Assembly (NCBI RefSeq): GCF_013404085.1
Contig: NZ_JABFHO010000001.1
Coordinates: 3,297,001 to 3,361,000, forward strand
Length of the DNA stretch: 64,000 nt
Source of the DNA: Winogradskyella helgolandensis
GTDB taxonomy: Bacteria; Bacteroidota; Bacteroidia; Flavobacteriales; Flavobacteriaceae
Direction of reading: 5' to 3'
A program made the translations under genes and the position numbers. The notes below the pieces were generated by a model. That model searched no databases. It saw only the letters and a program-made list of their open reading frames with translations, and had not been told where the DNA came from. Positions 8,238 through 16,505 of this stretch are shown here, piece by piece (position 1 is the first letter of the stretch; the number at the start of each line of letters is the position of its first letter).

Positions 8238-8699
8238 TTATTTTTTATAAACACTATGAAGCTTGCGCACTAGTTCTTCCCCTTCTATCAAATGTTCTGT
8301 AATTTTAAAAACGTCTTTACGGTTTTTTCTAAAGTCTTTCAAAAATTGAACGAGATCGTCTTCAAGTAATTGGTGCTCCTTTCTAAAGGTGTCTGCTACA
8401 AATACAAAAGGATCATCAATTAACTCAGCGAGATGATGCAGGTGCTTATCTATTCTTTCCATTAATAAAGTCGTTTTTTTATCCATTTTAATCAAACTAA
8501 CTTCAATTTCTTGAACCAATTCGATATTTTCTTTTTTGGAAATCCACATAAAATATTTATCTATCAAATGATGCAAAAATTTTAAATCATCATTATAAAA
8601 AAGAAGATCAGATTTCCAATGTTCGGTTAACACAAATAATTGCTTCCAAGTGGCTTTACTAATATAATTGTCTGCGGGTCTATTTCTAAAATCATTCAT
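8238..8699 (-). CDS. 153-residue helical protein, paralogue of the protein at 6231-6617
   Basis: 153 residues, strongly helical, with conserved-looking ATWKQLFVLTEHWKSDLLFY near the start and HLIDKYFMW. It shares the W-x-x-[DE]-L-x-F pattern and helix layout with the 128-residue protein at 6231-6617, so the two probably form one family. His residues in MERIDKHLHHLAEL and FRKEHQLLEDDL could suit a metal site, but that is speculation. It is the first gene of the run 8699-7619 and is divergent from the UspA gene. The shared intergenic region holds the palindrome at 8748-8763. Confidence 0.75.
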   Translation of the reverse strand: MNDFRNRPADNYISKATWKQLFVLTEHWKSDLLFYNDDLKFLHHLIDKYFMWISKKENIELVQEIEVSLIKMDKKTTLLMERIDKHLHHLAELIDDPFVFVADTFRKEHQLLEDDLVQFLKDFRKNRKDVFKITEHLIEGEELVRKLHSVYKK

Positions 8700-8718
8700 A
8701 ACTATAAAACTTATACAG

Positions 8719-8792
8719 TAAAGGTATCTATGAAGTTTTATTAGTGAAATGACTTAGGTCATTTACCAACTAACCATGCATTTGTAATTTTG
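8719..8792. promoter_or_regulatory. divergent promoters sharing one TGAC-N4-GTCA operator
   Basis: Palindrome AATGACTTAGGTCATT at 8748-8763 (centre 8755.5). To the right, TAATTTTG at 8785-8792 is a perfect plus-strand -7 element, starting 29.5 nt from the centre. To the left, 8726 to 8719 read on the minus strand is TACCTTTA, one mismatch from TAnnTTTG and again exactly 29.5 nt from the centre. A single bound dimer could activate both the UspA gene (ATG at 8820) and the helical protein gene (ATG at 8699). Confidence 0.7.
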
Positions 8793-8819
8793 AGTTATAA
8801 TTGAAATGACCATCATCTC

Positions 8820-9686
8820 ATGAAAACGATTCTTTATGCCACCGATTATTCCAAAAACTCTGAATTAGCGTTAAAATATGCTTACAACATGAGCAAAAAA
8901 CTGAAAGCTAAATTATTAGTGATTCATGTTTTTGATTATCCAACGCTTTTAGATCACATAGACTTAAAGCCTGAACCTGCTTTTCCTAATATTGAAAAAG
9001 ATGCTTTTAAAAAGCATAATTCACAACTTAGTGCATTTTGTAAAAGCATTTTACAAGAGGATACAACGACTCTAGATATAGAAGCAATTGAGAACAAATC
9101 TGTTGTTAATGGTATTATTGAAAAAGCCAATAAAATTGATGCTCTATTAATTGTTATTGGAATTAAAGGACTTTGTGCACTACGCGAAATTATTATGGGT
9201 AGCACAGCCAAACACCTTGTTGAAAAAGCACCATGTCCTGTATTAACAATTCCTAGTGACTCTGTAAAAACAGAAATTGACACGGTAGTATATGCTACAG
9301 ACTTTGAAGAAGAGGATTTTGGAGCTATTAATAAGTTAGTCGAAATAGTAAAACCATTCAATGCAAAAATTAAGATTCTTCATATTTCGCCATTAGATGA
9401 CACTATAAATAAGGAAGAAAAGAAAGGTTATGAAGATAAAATCCAAAAACATATTGATTACTCTAATTTGGAGTTGGACATTTTATATTCAAACAATGCC
9501 TTTAAGGAATTAAAAATATATTTCGGAGCGTCTAATGCAGATCTCATGGTAATGCTTGAGCGCCACAGTAATAATTTTTCTTCAAAAGTGTTTCATCGGG
9601 ATTTAATAAAACGAATGGAATCTTATGGTAAGATTCCTTTGCTAAGTTTTAATGCGAAAAATTATGGAATATTTCATTTAGAATAA
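8820..9686 (+). CDS. universal stress protein with two UspA domains
   Basis: 288 residues made of two UspA units. The first begins TILYATDYSKNSELALKYA and ends with the nucleotide-loop pattern GIKGLCALREIIMGSTAKHLVEKAPCPVL, where G-2x-G-9x-G-S/T is visible (about residues 118-145). The second begins VVYATDFEEEDFGA at about 160 and has lost that loop (LERHSNNFSSKVFHRDLIKR), so only the first half probably binds ATP. Family members are cytoplasmic proteins made during starvation, anoxia or other arrest. It is followed after 26 nt by a small membrane protein. The upstream palindrome and perfect -7 box suggest Crp/Fnr-type activation. Confidence 0.9.
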   Translation: MKTILYATDYSKNSELALKYAYNMSKKLKAKLLVIHVFDYPTLLDHIDLKPEPAFPNIEKDAFKKHNSQLSAFCKSILQEDTTTLDIEAIENKSVVNGIIEKANKIDALLIVIGIKGLCALREIIMGSTAKHLVEKAPCPVLTIPSDSVKTEIDTVVYATDFEEEDFGAINKLVEIVKPFNAKIKILHISPLDDTINKEEKKGYEDKIQKHIDYSNLELDILYSNNAFKELKIYFGASNADLMVMLERHSNNFSSKVFHRDLIKRMESYGKIPLLSFNAKNYGIFHLE

Positions 9687-9712
9687 TACATCAACTTAAA
9701 AATTTAGAACTA

Positions 9713-10009
9713 ATGTCTAGAAGATTATTTAGAATAGTAATTATAATTGCAATTGTATTAGGTTTGTTTCTCTTTATTGCAAAAACGTCATTCGCAAATA
9801 GTGTATTGATTATTATCGCCAGTCTTATCTTTTTACTGTTTAGTTTTGGTGTTCAGGGATTGATTGCACATTCTGTACGTCCACCAGAATCAAAAGAAGA
9901 ACTTATTACGTTTCCCCTATTAATGTGGGTCTTTTGGGCATTAATGTTTTTGGTATTTGTGTTTTTTATTATACCTGTTTATTGTCCTGATTTTTTAATG
10001 GACATATAA
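9713..10009 (+). CDS. small membrane protein, unknown function
   Basis: 98 residues with three hydrophobic segments (about 6-25, 28-50 and 68-90) separated by a short polar stretch SVRPPESKEE. No known motif. It lies 26 nt downstream of the UspA gene and before a strong terminator, so the two form one transcription unit. I do not recognise the family. Confidence 0.75.
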   Translation: MSRRLFRIVIIIAIVLGLFLFIAKTSFANSVLIIIASLIFLLFSFGVQGLIAHSVRPPESKEELITFPLLMWVFWALMFLVFVFFIIPVYCPDFLMDI

Positions 10010-10096
10010 TACTAATTTATAAATAATATTGAATATTTCTTTTTAAGAAGATAATTATAAGTTCTGCCTATAGTTTATACAATGGTGTGATCATTG

Positions 10097-10124
10097 AAAG
10101 CCTTACTAAAAAAAGTAAGGCTTT
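10097..10124 (+). terminator. rho-independent terminator after the UspA operon
   Basis: An 11-bp perfect stem AAAGCCTTACT (10097-10107) pairs with AGTAAGGCTTT (10114-10124) around a 6-nt A loop, followed by TGTTTT. It ends the UspA-membrane protein unit. Confidence 0.85.
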
Positions 10125-10296
10125 TGTTTTAAATTAAAAATCGTAGTATATCAAAAAAAATGAATCAATATAATTTTCCCTTTCCTCTAAACTGATTTCT
10201 TATAAACTTTGATATTATTTACTATTTGAGCTAATCTAATGCTTAAAAGGAATAGTATTAAGACTAATTAAATTGTTTATTGCTACAAAAAATGAA

Positions 10297-10920
10297 ATGA
10301 ACTTTTTATTATGCCTTGTATTAGGATTTTTAGTAGCTGCTTTAGGCAGTATTACACCAAGTTATTTAAATCTAACAGTTGTTAAATACAGTTTAAAAAG
10401 TGGTAAAGTATCTGCTTTTTATCTCATTGGTGGTTTTGCTACCGTTTTATTTTTTCAAGCAAATATAGGAGCATATTTTTCTGATATTTTAATGAAGAAT
10501 TCAGAATACATTACACTTATACAAAAAATAGGAACAGGAATTCTTATACTCTTATCGCTTAATTTTTTTAGAATACATTTCAATCCGAAAAACAAAAAAA
10601 AGAAATTTAAAATTAAAAAATCAAAAGCATATTTCAGTGGTATAGGTTTGTCTCTGTTGAATACTATTGCAATTCCATTTTATTTTACTTCAATTTCTTT
10701 ATTGATAAGTTTAAACTATTTTGAATACTCTTTATTAAATAGTTTGTACTTTTCAATTGGTTCTACCTTGGGTTCATTTTCTCTATATGCATTATATGCT
10801 ATTATTGCGAGTAGAATTGAACATAAACTAACAACCATAGCCAATAAGATGAATTTAATTTTAGGCTGTCTTACAGGAATCGTCGCAATTGGTAACTTTG
10901 TTTATTTATACGCTAAATAA
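10297..10920 (+). CDS. LysE-family-like membrane transporter
   Basis: About 207 residues from the ATG at 10297. An in-frame TTG at 10273 would add eight residues (FIATKNE) of less convincing sequence. Six hydrophobic segments, with the first containing GFLVAALGSITPSYLNL, which matches the N-terminal helix of LysE/RhtB-type exporters (G-x-x-P pattern), and a basic loop NPKNKKKKFKIKKSK in the middle. Substrates of this superfamily are amino acids or metals; none can be inferred here. It stands alone between a terminator and the convergent HD phosphodiesterase gene. Confidence 0.7.
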   Translation: MNFLLCLVLGFLVAALGSITPSYLNLTVVKYSLKSGKVSAFYLIGGFATVLFFQANIGAYFSDILMKNSEYITLIQKIGTGILILLSLNFFRIHFNPKNKKKKFKIKKSKAYFSGIGLSLLNTIAIPFYFTSISLLISLNYFEYSLLNSLYFSIGSTLGSFSLYALYAIIASRIEHKLTTIANKMNLILGCLTGIVAIGNFVYLYAK

Positions 10921-11037
10921 TAGATAATCCGTAACAACATATAACAAGTGAAGTTAAAGTGTATCAATTGGAGGAAATGATAATAATTAAAAAATACGGA
11001 CAAATTCTTACTTAAAATAATGAGATCTTATTTCTAT

Positions 11038-13095
11038 TTACTCAGGATACTCAATCCTCAAATGATAAATATTAGCCAACTTAAACTTCAATACTTTTTT
11101 AAGCGATTGAATTTCTTTAAACGTAATATCAGCATTTAGAAACTGACCACTTTCCATTTGTTTGTTAATGATGTTTTCTACAAAATCATTAATCTTAGTA
11201 CTTGTTGGTTCTTTTAAACTCTTAGATGCGGCTTCCACACTATCACACATCATAAGTATAGCTGTTTCTTTACTAAATGGTGTTGGACCAGGATAAGTAA
11301 AATCTTTAATATCAACATTTTCATTCGCTGCCTTTTCTTTCATGTAGAAATAGTAAACTAGACTTGTACCATGATGCGTTCTTATAAAATCTATTACCCG
11401 ATCTGGTAAGTTATATTTTTTAGCAGTTTCAATGCCGTTTAATACATGGTCTATAATAATTTTAGCACTTTCTTTATTAGATAATTCATCGTGTGGATTA
11501 ATGCCTGTGCTCTGATTTTCGGTGAAATACGTTGGATTATTCATCTTACCAATATCATGATATAAAGCGCCTACCCTGACTAGCATAGCATTTGCTCCAA
11601 TTTCGTTAGCCGATGCTTCTGCTAAATTGGCCACATTTAACGAATGATGAAATGTTCCTGGTGCTCTATTGGATAATTCTTTCAATAACTTAGTATTGGT
11701 ATCAGACAGTTCCAAAAGTGACACGTCAGATACTAATCCAAAGATTTTTTCATAGATATAAATTAAAGGTTGTACAAAAAGCGTTGCTAAACCACAGAGG
11801 ATAAACATTCCAAAAATCTCAATTTTTAAACCTGTTAGTTGTCCTTCATGAATCACAAAAAAGGCAAAGTAAGCAATAATGTAAATAAACGTTATTTGAC
11901 CTACTGAAATGAAGATGTTAGCACGTTTATACAATTCTGAAACGGTTAATATCGTCACCATACCCGCAATAATCTGTAGAAACATATATTCATAACTATT
12001 AGGGACTACAAAACCTAAAAGTAATACAGTAAGTACATGCGTAAACAATCCTAACCTAGCATCAAAAAAGGCTTTTAAAACTAGTGGTAAAATACATAAT
12101 GGCACAACATATATATACTGCGAATTAAAGTTGATCACCAAAGTACTCAACAATATCATTAACGCTATATTGAAAAATATAAACGTCACTTTCGTATTAT
12201 TTAAATAGACCTCTTTTCTGTATTTACTAAGAAATAACAGCAACATAAGAAGTGCTAAAGCAACTAACAATGTATAAGCAATGAGCACCCAATTATAATT
12301 GGTTGAATTCCAAACTTGAGACTCATATTCCGATTTTAACGAACTTAAAATATCGTATTGAGCTTCCTCAATAACTTGTCCTTTAGAAATAATAAGTTGG
12401 TCCTTCTCTACTCTGCCTCTTGTAAGTGAAATTCTAGATAATTCTTCTTCTAATGCTTTTTCAGTTAAGCTCGCATTAAGCTTAATATTTGGTTTTATGA
12501 CATCGAAAAAAAGAGATACCATGCGTTTTTTTACATCTACAGGCATTGTATTACCCATATCTGACTCTACACGCTCGCGTAAATTACTCAACTCAAATAA
12601 ACTACCGTATTGAATTTCTTTTTCAACCTTATTGGCAGTTGCAAGCTTTACAGGTCTATCATCAGCATAATTGTAATCTGAATCTAATATGCCAGAATTG
12701 TACAGACTACTGACTATAGTTTTTCCTTTTTTATAGAGATCAGAATTTTCAATGCTAAAATTAGTAGAGTCCTTAAAAACCTGATTAAACCTCGTTAAAT
12801 AATCAGATAACACCTCTGCTTCTACGTCTCTATTGATTTCAAAATAAACAAGGCTTCTGCTTTTAATTTCATTTTTCTCTGAATCAATTTCAGCCGTAGA
12901 TTTTTTGATAGCAAAATTAAAAGGAGCATATAAATTCTCCGATTGCCAAGGTTTCCCTTTTTCAAACGAGTATCTAAACTTTCCTGTCTTGGGAAATAGA
13001 TATACTATAAATAATGTTGTTACAATGAACAACAAAATCTTATAGACCAATGCGTGATTCTTATACCACTTATTATAGAATACATTCATATACAA
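11038..13095 (-). CDS. pgpH: 7TM-HD family phosphodiesterase (PgpH type)
   Basis: 685 residues. One N-terminal transmembrane helix (about 15-35), a large extracytoplasmic region to about residue 265, seven membrane helices to about 455, then a cytoplasmic HD domain with LYHDIGKMNNP (His 513, Asp 514) and later IRTHHGTS and MCDSVEAAS, all conserved metal ligands. This layout matches the 7TMR-HDED/7TM/HD architecture of PgpH, which hydrolyses cyclic di-AMP. The molecular function is therefore inferred from the family. It is divergent from the thiolase gene; the 108-nt region between them carries a 12-bp palindrome at 13120-13131. Confidence 0.9.
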   Translation of the reverse strand: MYMNVFYNKWYKNHALVYKILLFIVTTLFIVYLFPKTGKFRYSFEKGKPWQSENLYAPFNFAIKKSTAEIDSEKNEIKSRSLVYFEINRDVEAEVLSDYLTRFNQVFKDSTNFSIENSDLYKKGKTIVSSLYNSGILDSDYNYADDRPVKLATANKVEKEIQYGSLFELSNLRERVESDMGNTMPVDVKKRMVSLFFDVIKPNIKLNASLTEKALEEELSRISLTRGRVEKDQLIISKGQVIEEAQYDILSSLKSEYESQVWNSTNYNWVLIAYTLLVALALLMLLLFLSKYRKEVYLNNTKVTFIFFNIALMILLSTLVINFNSQYIYVVPLCILPLVLKAFFDARLGLFTHVLTVLLLGFVVPNSYEYMFLQIIAGMVTILTVSELYKRANIFISVGQITFIYIIAYFAFFVIHEGQLTGLKIEIFGMFILCGLATLFVQPLIYIYEKIFGLVSDVSLLELSDTNTKLLKELSNRAPGTFHHSLNVANLAEASANEIGANAMLVRVGALYHDIGKMNNPTYFTENQSTGINPHDELSNKESAKIIIDHVLNGIETAKKYNLPDRVIDFIRTHHGTSLVYYFYMKEKAANENVDIKDFTYPGPTPFSKETAILMMCDSVEAASKSLKEPTSTKINDFVENIINKQMESGQFLNADITFKEIQSLKKVLKFKLANIYHLRIEYPE

Positions 13096-13119
13096 TCAAA
13101 TGTAATAAATATTAGAATT

Positions 13120-13131
13120 TTAGACGTCTAA
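13120..13131. promoter_or_regulatory. perfect 12-bp palindrome between pgpH and thiolase genes
   Basis: TTAGACGTCTAA, perfectly self-complementary, sits 25 nt from the pgpH start and 73 nt from the thiolase start. A short perfect palindrome between divergent genes could be an operator, but in AT-rich DNA chance is a real alternative. Confidence 0.3.
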
Positions 13132-13203
13132 TATCATTAATACATTCTCAAATCTCTTAAAAAATGTTTAATTTCGCATCAAATAACATCAAACATATTT
13201 ACA

Positions 13204-14382
13204 ATGAATAAGGAAGTCGTTATCGTTTCAGCAGTTAGAACACCTATTGGAAGTTTTTTAGGAAGCTTATCTACTGTACCAGCACCTCGTTTAGGCGCTG
13301 CAGCAATTAAAGGAGCTTTAGATAAAATTAACCTGAAACCAGATTTGGTAGATGAAGTTATTATGGGAAATGTTGTGCCAGCTGGATCAGGACAAGCACC
13401 TGCAAGGCAAGCAGCCATTTATGCTGGATTACCTAATACCATTCCTTGTACTACAATTAATAAAGTTTGTGCTTCTGGAATGAAAGCTGTAATGCAAGCT
13501 GCACAAGCCATACAGTTAGGAGATGCAGATATTGTTGTCGCTGGTGGAATGGAAAACATGAGCTTAATTCCTCATTATTTTCATGCACGTACAGGAACAA
13601 AATTTGGACCTGGAACTCTTGTAGACGGTATGCAGAAAGATGGATTAGTTGACGCTTATGACAATAACGCAATGGGAGTTTGTGCAGATGACTGTGCTAC
13701 TGAATATGAGTTTTCTAGAGAAGATCAAGATGCTTATGCTATTCAATCTTACGAACGCTCTAAAGCGGCTTGGGATGCAGGTAAATTTAACGAAGAGGTG
13801 ATTTCTGTTGAAGTTCCTCAACGTCGAGGAGAACCTGTTATTGTTGACAGAGATGAAGAATACTCGAATGTGAGAATGGATAAAATTCCTGCTTTACGTC
13901 CTGCTTTTACAAAAGACGGAACGGTAACCGCGGCAAATGCTTCTACAATTAACGATGGAGCTGCAGCTTTAGTTTTAATGAGCAGAGAAAAAGCTGAGGA
14001 ATTAGGGTTAAAACCAATAGCTATCGTAAAAGGTTATGCAGATGCTGCACATGAACCAAATTGGTTTACTACTGCCCCTTCAAAAGCATTACCAAAAGCA
14101 TTAGCAAAAGCGAATATTGATATAAAAGATGTTGACTTTTTTGAGTTTAATGAAGCTTTTTCTATTGTTGGTTTAGCTAATATGAAAATTTTAGGATTAG
14201 AAGATAACATCGTAAATGTAAATGGAGGTGCTGTTTCTTTAGGACATCCATTAGGTTGTTCTGGTGCTAGAATTCTTGTGACGCTAATTAACGTCTTACA
14301 TCAAAACAACGCTAAATTAGGTGCAGCTGCTATATGTAATGGTGGTGGTGGTGCTTCAGCTTTTGTAATAGAACGCGCTTAA
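13204..14382 (+). CDS. atoB: acetyl-CoA C-acetyltransferase (thiolase)
   Basis: 392 residues, the standard thiolase length. The acyl-accepting Cys is in NKVCASGMKA (Cys 89), the catalytic His in GGAVSLGHPLGCSGAR (about 343) and the second Cys in CNGGGGAS (378). The short-chain type fits either acetoacetyl-CoA formation from acetyl-CoA or the reverse in degradation. The window also holds HMG-CoA lyase, which could feed acetoacetate metabolism, but far away. It ends 9 nt before the NlpC/P60 gene. A weak -7 element TAATTTCG is visible at about 13165. Confidence 0.93.
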   Translation: MNKEVVIVSAVRTPIGSFLGSLSTVPAPRLGAAAIKGALDKINLKPDLVDEVIMGNVVPAGSGQAPARQAAIYAGLPNTIPCTTINKVCASGMKAVMQAAQAIQLGDADIVVAGGMENMSLIPHYFHARTGTKFGPGTLVDGMQKDGLVDAYDNNAMGVCADDCATEYEFSREDQDAYAIQSYERSKAAWDAGKFNEEVISVEVPQRRGEPVIVDRDEEYSNVRMDKIPALRPAFTKDGTVTAANASTINDGAAALVLMSREKAEELGLKPIAIVKGYADAAHEPNWFTTAPSKALPKALAKANIDIKDVDFFEFNEAFSIVGLANMKILGLEDNIVNVNGGAVSLGHPLGCSGARILVTLINVLHQNNAKLGAAAICNGGGGASAFVIERA

Positions 14383-14391
14383 CGAAACCCT

Positions 14392-15141
14392 ATGCAATAC
14401 GGCATTTGCAATCTTGGCATTGTACCTATACGATTAGAACCTAGCGATACCAGTGAAATGGTAACGCAAGCCTTGTATGGTGACTACTTTAAAGTGCTTG
14501 AACAACGTAAAAAATGGAGTCGTATTCGTTTTGCTTTTGATAAGTATGAAGGTTGGATTGATAATAAACAATATCTTGAAATTGAAGAATTTAATTATAA
14601 TGATTTAAATCAATCTGATATTAATTTATCTAAAGATTTGATTGAGTTTGTTTCCGATACATCCAACAATTTATATCCAATACCTGTTGGATCGGATTTG
14701 AATGGCTTAGACTTATTGCACCATAATTTTGATGGTACTGCAGTAACCTCAAAAAGTGATAAGGGAAATATTATAAAATCTGCATTTTTATTTTTGAATG
14801 CTCCCTATTTATGGGGAGGAAAAACACCATTCGGAATTGACTGTTCTGGATTTACACAGATGGTCTATAAAATTAATGGTTATAAACTATTAAGAGATGC
14901 TTCTGAGCAAGCAACACAAGGTGAAGCCTTAAGCTTTATAGAAGAAAGTGAACCTGGTGATTTAGCATTTTTTGATAATGCCGAAGGTCATATTACACAT
15001 GTTGGAATTATAATGGAAGATAACTATATTATCCATGCACATGGTAAAGTAAGAATTGATCGCTTAGACCACAGTGGTATTTATAATATTGATAAGAATG
15101 TACATACTCATAAACTGAGAGTCATTAAAAAAATAGTATAA
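14392..15141 (+). CDS. NlpC/P60 cell-wall endopeptidase with SH3-like N-terminus
   Basis: 249 residues, no classical signal peptide. Residues 1-65 look like a bacterial SH3 region (MVTQALYGDYFKVLEQRKKWSRI, then KYEGWIDNKQYLE). The C-terminal NlpC/P60 peptidase domain has the catalytic Cys in GIDCSGFTQ (151), His in HITHVGI (203) and a third His in IIHAHGKV (215), with the PYLWGGKTP signature before it. It should cleave peptide bonds in the murein stem. The lack of an export signal is common in this flavobacterial subgroup. It starts 9 nt after the thiolase stop, and a bidirectional terminator begins at its stop codon. Confidence 0.9.
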   Translation: MQYGICNLGIVPIRLEPSDTSEMVTQALYGDYFKVLEQRKKWSRIRFAFDKYEGWIDNKQYLEIEEFNYNDLNQSDINLSKDLIEFVSDTSNNLYPIPVGSDLNGLDLLHHNFDGTAVTSKSDKGNIIKSAFLFLNAPYLWGGKTPFGIDCSGFTQMVYKINGYKLLRDASEQATQGEALSFIEESEPGDLAFFDNAEGHITHVGIIMEDNYIIHAHGKVRIDRLDHSGIYNIDKNVHTHKLRVIKKIV

Positions 15142-15173
15142 AAAAAGCGACCCTTTTTGAGAGTCGCTTTTTT
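15141..15173. terminator. bidirectional terminator between NlpC/P60 and TPR genes
   Basis: Stem AAAAAAGCGAC (15141-15151) pairs with GTCGCTTTTTT (15163-15173), with a T-run on either strand. It overlaps the last base of the NlpC stop and lies 18 nt from the end of the convergent TPR gene. Confidence 0.85.
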
Positions 15174-15191
15174 TTTTATTAAATAATAAGA

Positions 15192-16478
15192 TTATTTGCC
15201 ATTAGCAGAAGCTTCCATCGCTTCAACTTTAGCTTTCATCATTTTAAACTTATCTGTTTCTCCTAAAGCACTATAAATGTTCATTAGAGTTCTCGCTGCA
15301 TCAACATTTGTGTTTTTCAACTCTAGAGCTTTCTCTAAATAAGGAATCGCTTTCTGATAAACTTGAGTACGTTCTTCTTTTAATTCATCATACTTTAGAT
15401 TATCAGCTTTACTAGTTCCTAAACCATTCATTTCTTCAACAATTTTGGCTTCACCATCTAAAATAACAACAGCTATATTTGTATAAGCATCAACATAATT
15501 TGGGTTAATTGCAACTGCTTTTTCATAATATTTAATTGCTGCTTCAGAGTTTCCTCCTTCTGCCGCTAATACGCCCAAGTTATATTGTAACTCTGCATTA
15601 TTAGGATCTTTTTTAGTTGCTTCTTCCATTAAATCTTTAAAACGTTCTCTGTTACCCATTTTAAGATAAACATTAGCTTCTGATAATAATAATCCTATAT
15701 CATCAGGATTTTCAGCTCTAGCATCTGCCATAGCTCCTAAAGCTTTTTCATTCTCACCTTGAGACACATATATTAAAGCAATGTTTTTTACAATTTCAGC
15801 CGTTTTCGACTCACTTTTCTGGTCTCTAGGATCTTTATGTAACTTAGCCTTAACTGAAAAATCTCTTGATGCTTTATCTGAAAAGTTTTCTTCAGTTCCT
15901 GTTTCAACGTTAGTTGCGTAATAATTCATCTCTGCACCATTATAACCCATATTTTTAAGTTGAAGGTAATAATCTAAGGCTGAATCATAATCAGGTACTG
16001 TAACTGCAGATGAAGCTGCATAGTATAAGTATAATGTATCTTTTGGAGACATTCTGTACACTTTCTCAAAGCGTTTTGCTGCAACTTTATAATTTTTATT
16101 AGTAAAAGCCTCATTTGCTTTGGTTAAAAAAGTATTAACCATACCAGTAGTCATTTCATTAGCTTCTTGAGTATATTTTAATTTACCCATTTTAGATTCT
16201 AAATCTTTCAAGTTATCTAAACTTGTTATAGCCTCATCGATATTAGCATCTGTCCCAGCACCATTAGCATACAATGCCTTTGCTTTTAATAAATAAAATT
16301 TAGCTTTAGACTTGTCGTCCATACTCCCCATTAAAGCTTCAGCTGCTACGGTCGCTGATTTAGCATCAGCAAAATTTGAATTTTTAAGTGCTTTCTCTAT
16401 TGCCTTTATCTCATTTTTTTGCGCAAAAGACAATGACGTAATTGCTAAAACTAGCACTAATGTCAGTAATTTTTTCAT
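15192..16478 (-). CDS. secreted tetratricopeptide-repeat protein
   Basis: 428 residues with a Sec signal peptide (MKKLLTLVLVLAITSLSFAQ). Several TPR units follow, clearest at about 135-165 (YKVAAKRFEKVYRMSPKDTL), about 295-328 (AELQYNLGVLAAEGGNSEAA then ANYVDAYTNI-like) and about 370-400 (AIPYLEKALELKNTNVDAAR). It should act as a protein-protein scaffold in the periplasm or at the outer membrane. It lies 27 nt downstream of gyrA, so it may be transcribed with it, which is common in this family. The partner is unknown. Confidence 0.88.
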   Translation of the reverse strand: MKKLLTLVLVLAITSLSFAQKNEIKAIEKALKNSNFADAKSATVAAEALMGSMDDKSKAKFYLLKAKALYANGAGTDANIDEAITSLDNLKDLESKMGKLKYTQEANEMTTGMVNTFLTKANEAFTNKNYKVAAKRFEKVYRMSPKDTLYLYYAASSAVTVPDYDSALDYYLQLKNMGYNGAEMNYYATNVETGTEENFSDKASRDFSVKAKLHKDPRDQKSESKTAEIVKNIALIYVSQGENEKALGAMADARAENPDDIGLLLSEANVYLKMGNRERFKDLMEEATKKDPNNAELQYNLGVLAAEGGNSEAAIKYYEKAVAINPNYVDAYTNIAVVILDGEAKIVEEMNGLGTSKADNLKYDELKEERTQVYQKAIPYLEKALELKNTNVDAARTLMNIYSALGETDKFKMMKAKVEAMEASANGK

Positions 16479-16505
16479 CTTGTATTAAATCGTTTTTGTT
16501 GTTAA

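Noticed and set aside
8954..9361. 135-codon minus-strand frame opposite the UspA gene
   Set aside because: UspA is clearly coding on the plus strand with its own promoter; this frame is a shadow.
10921..11037. CAACATATAACAAG sequence resembling an integron-type attachment site
   Set aside because: Only a weak similarity, with no paired core site, no integrase and no cassette-like gene order.
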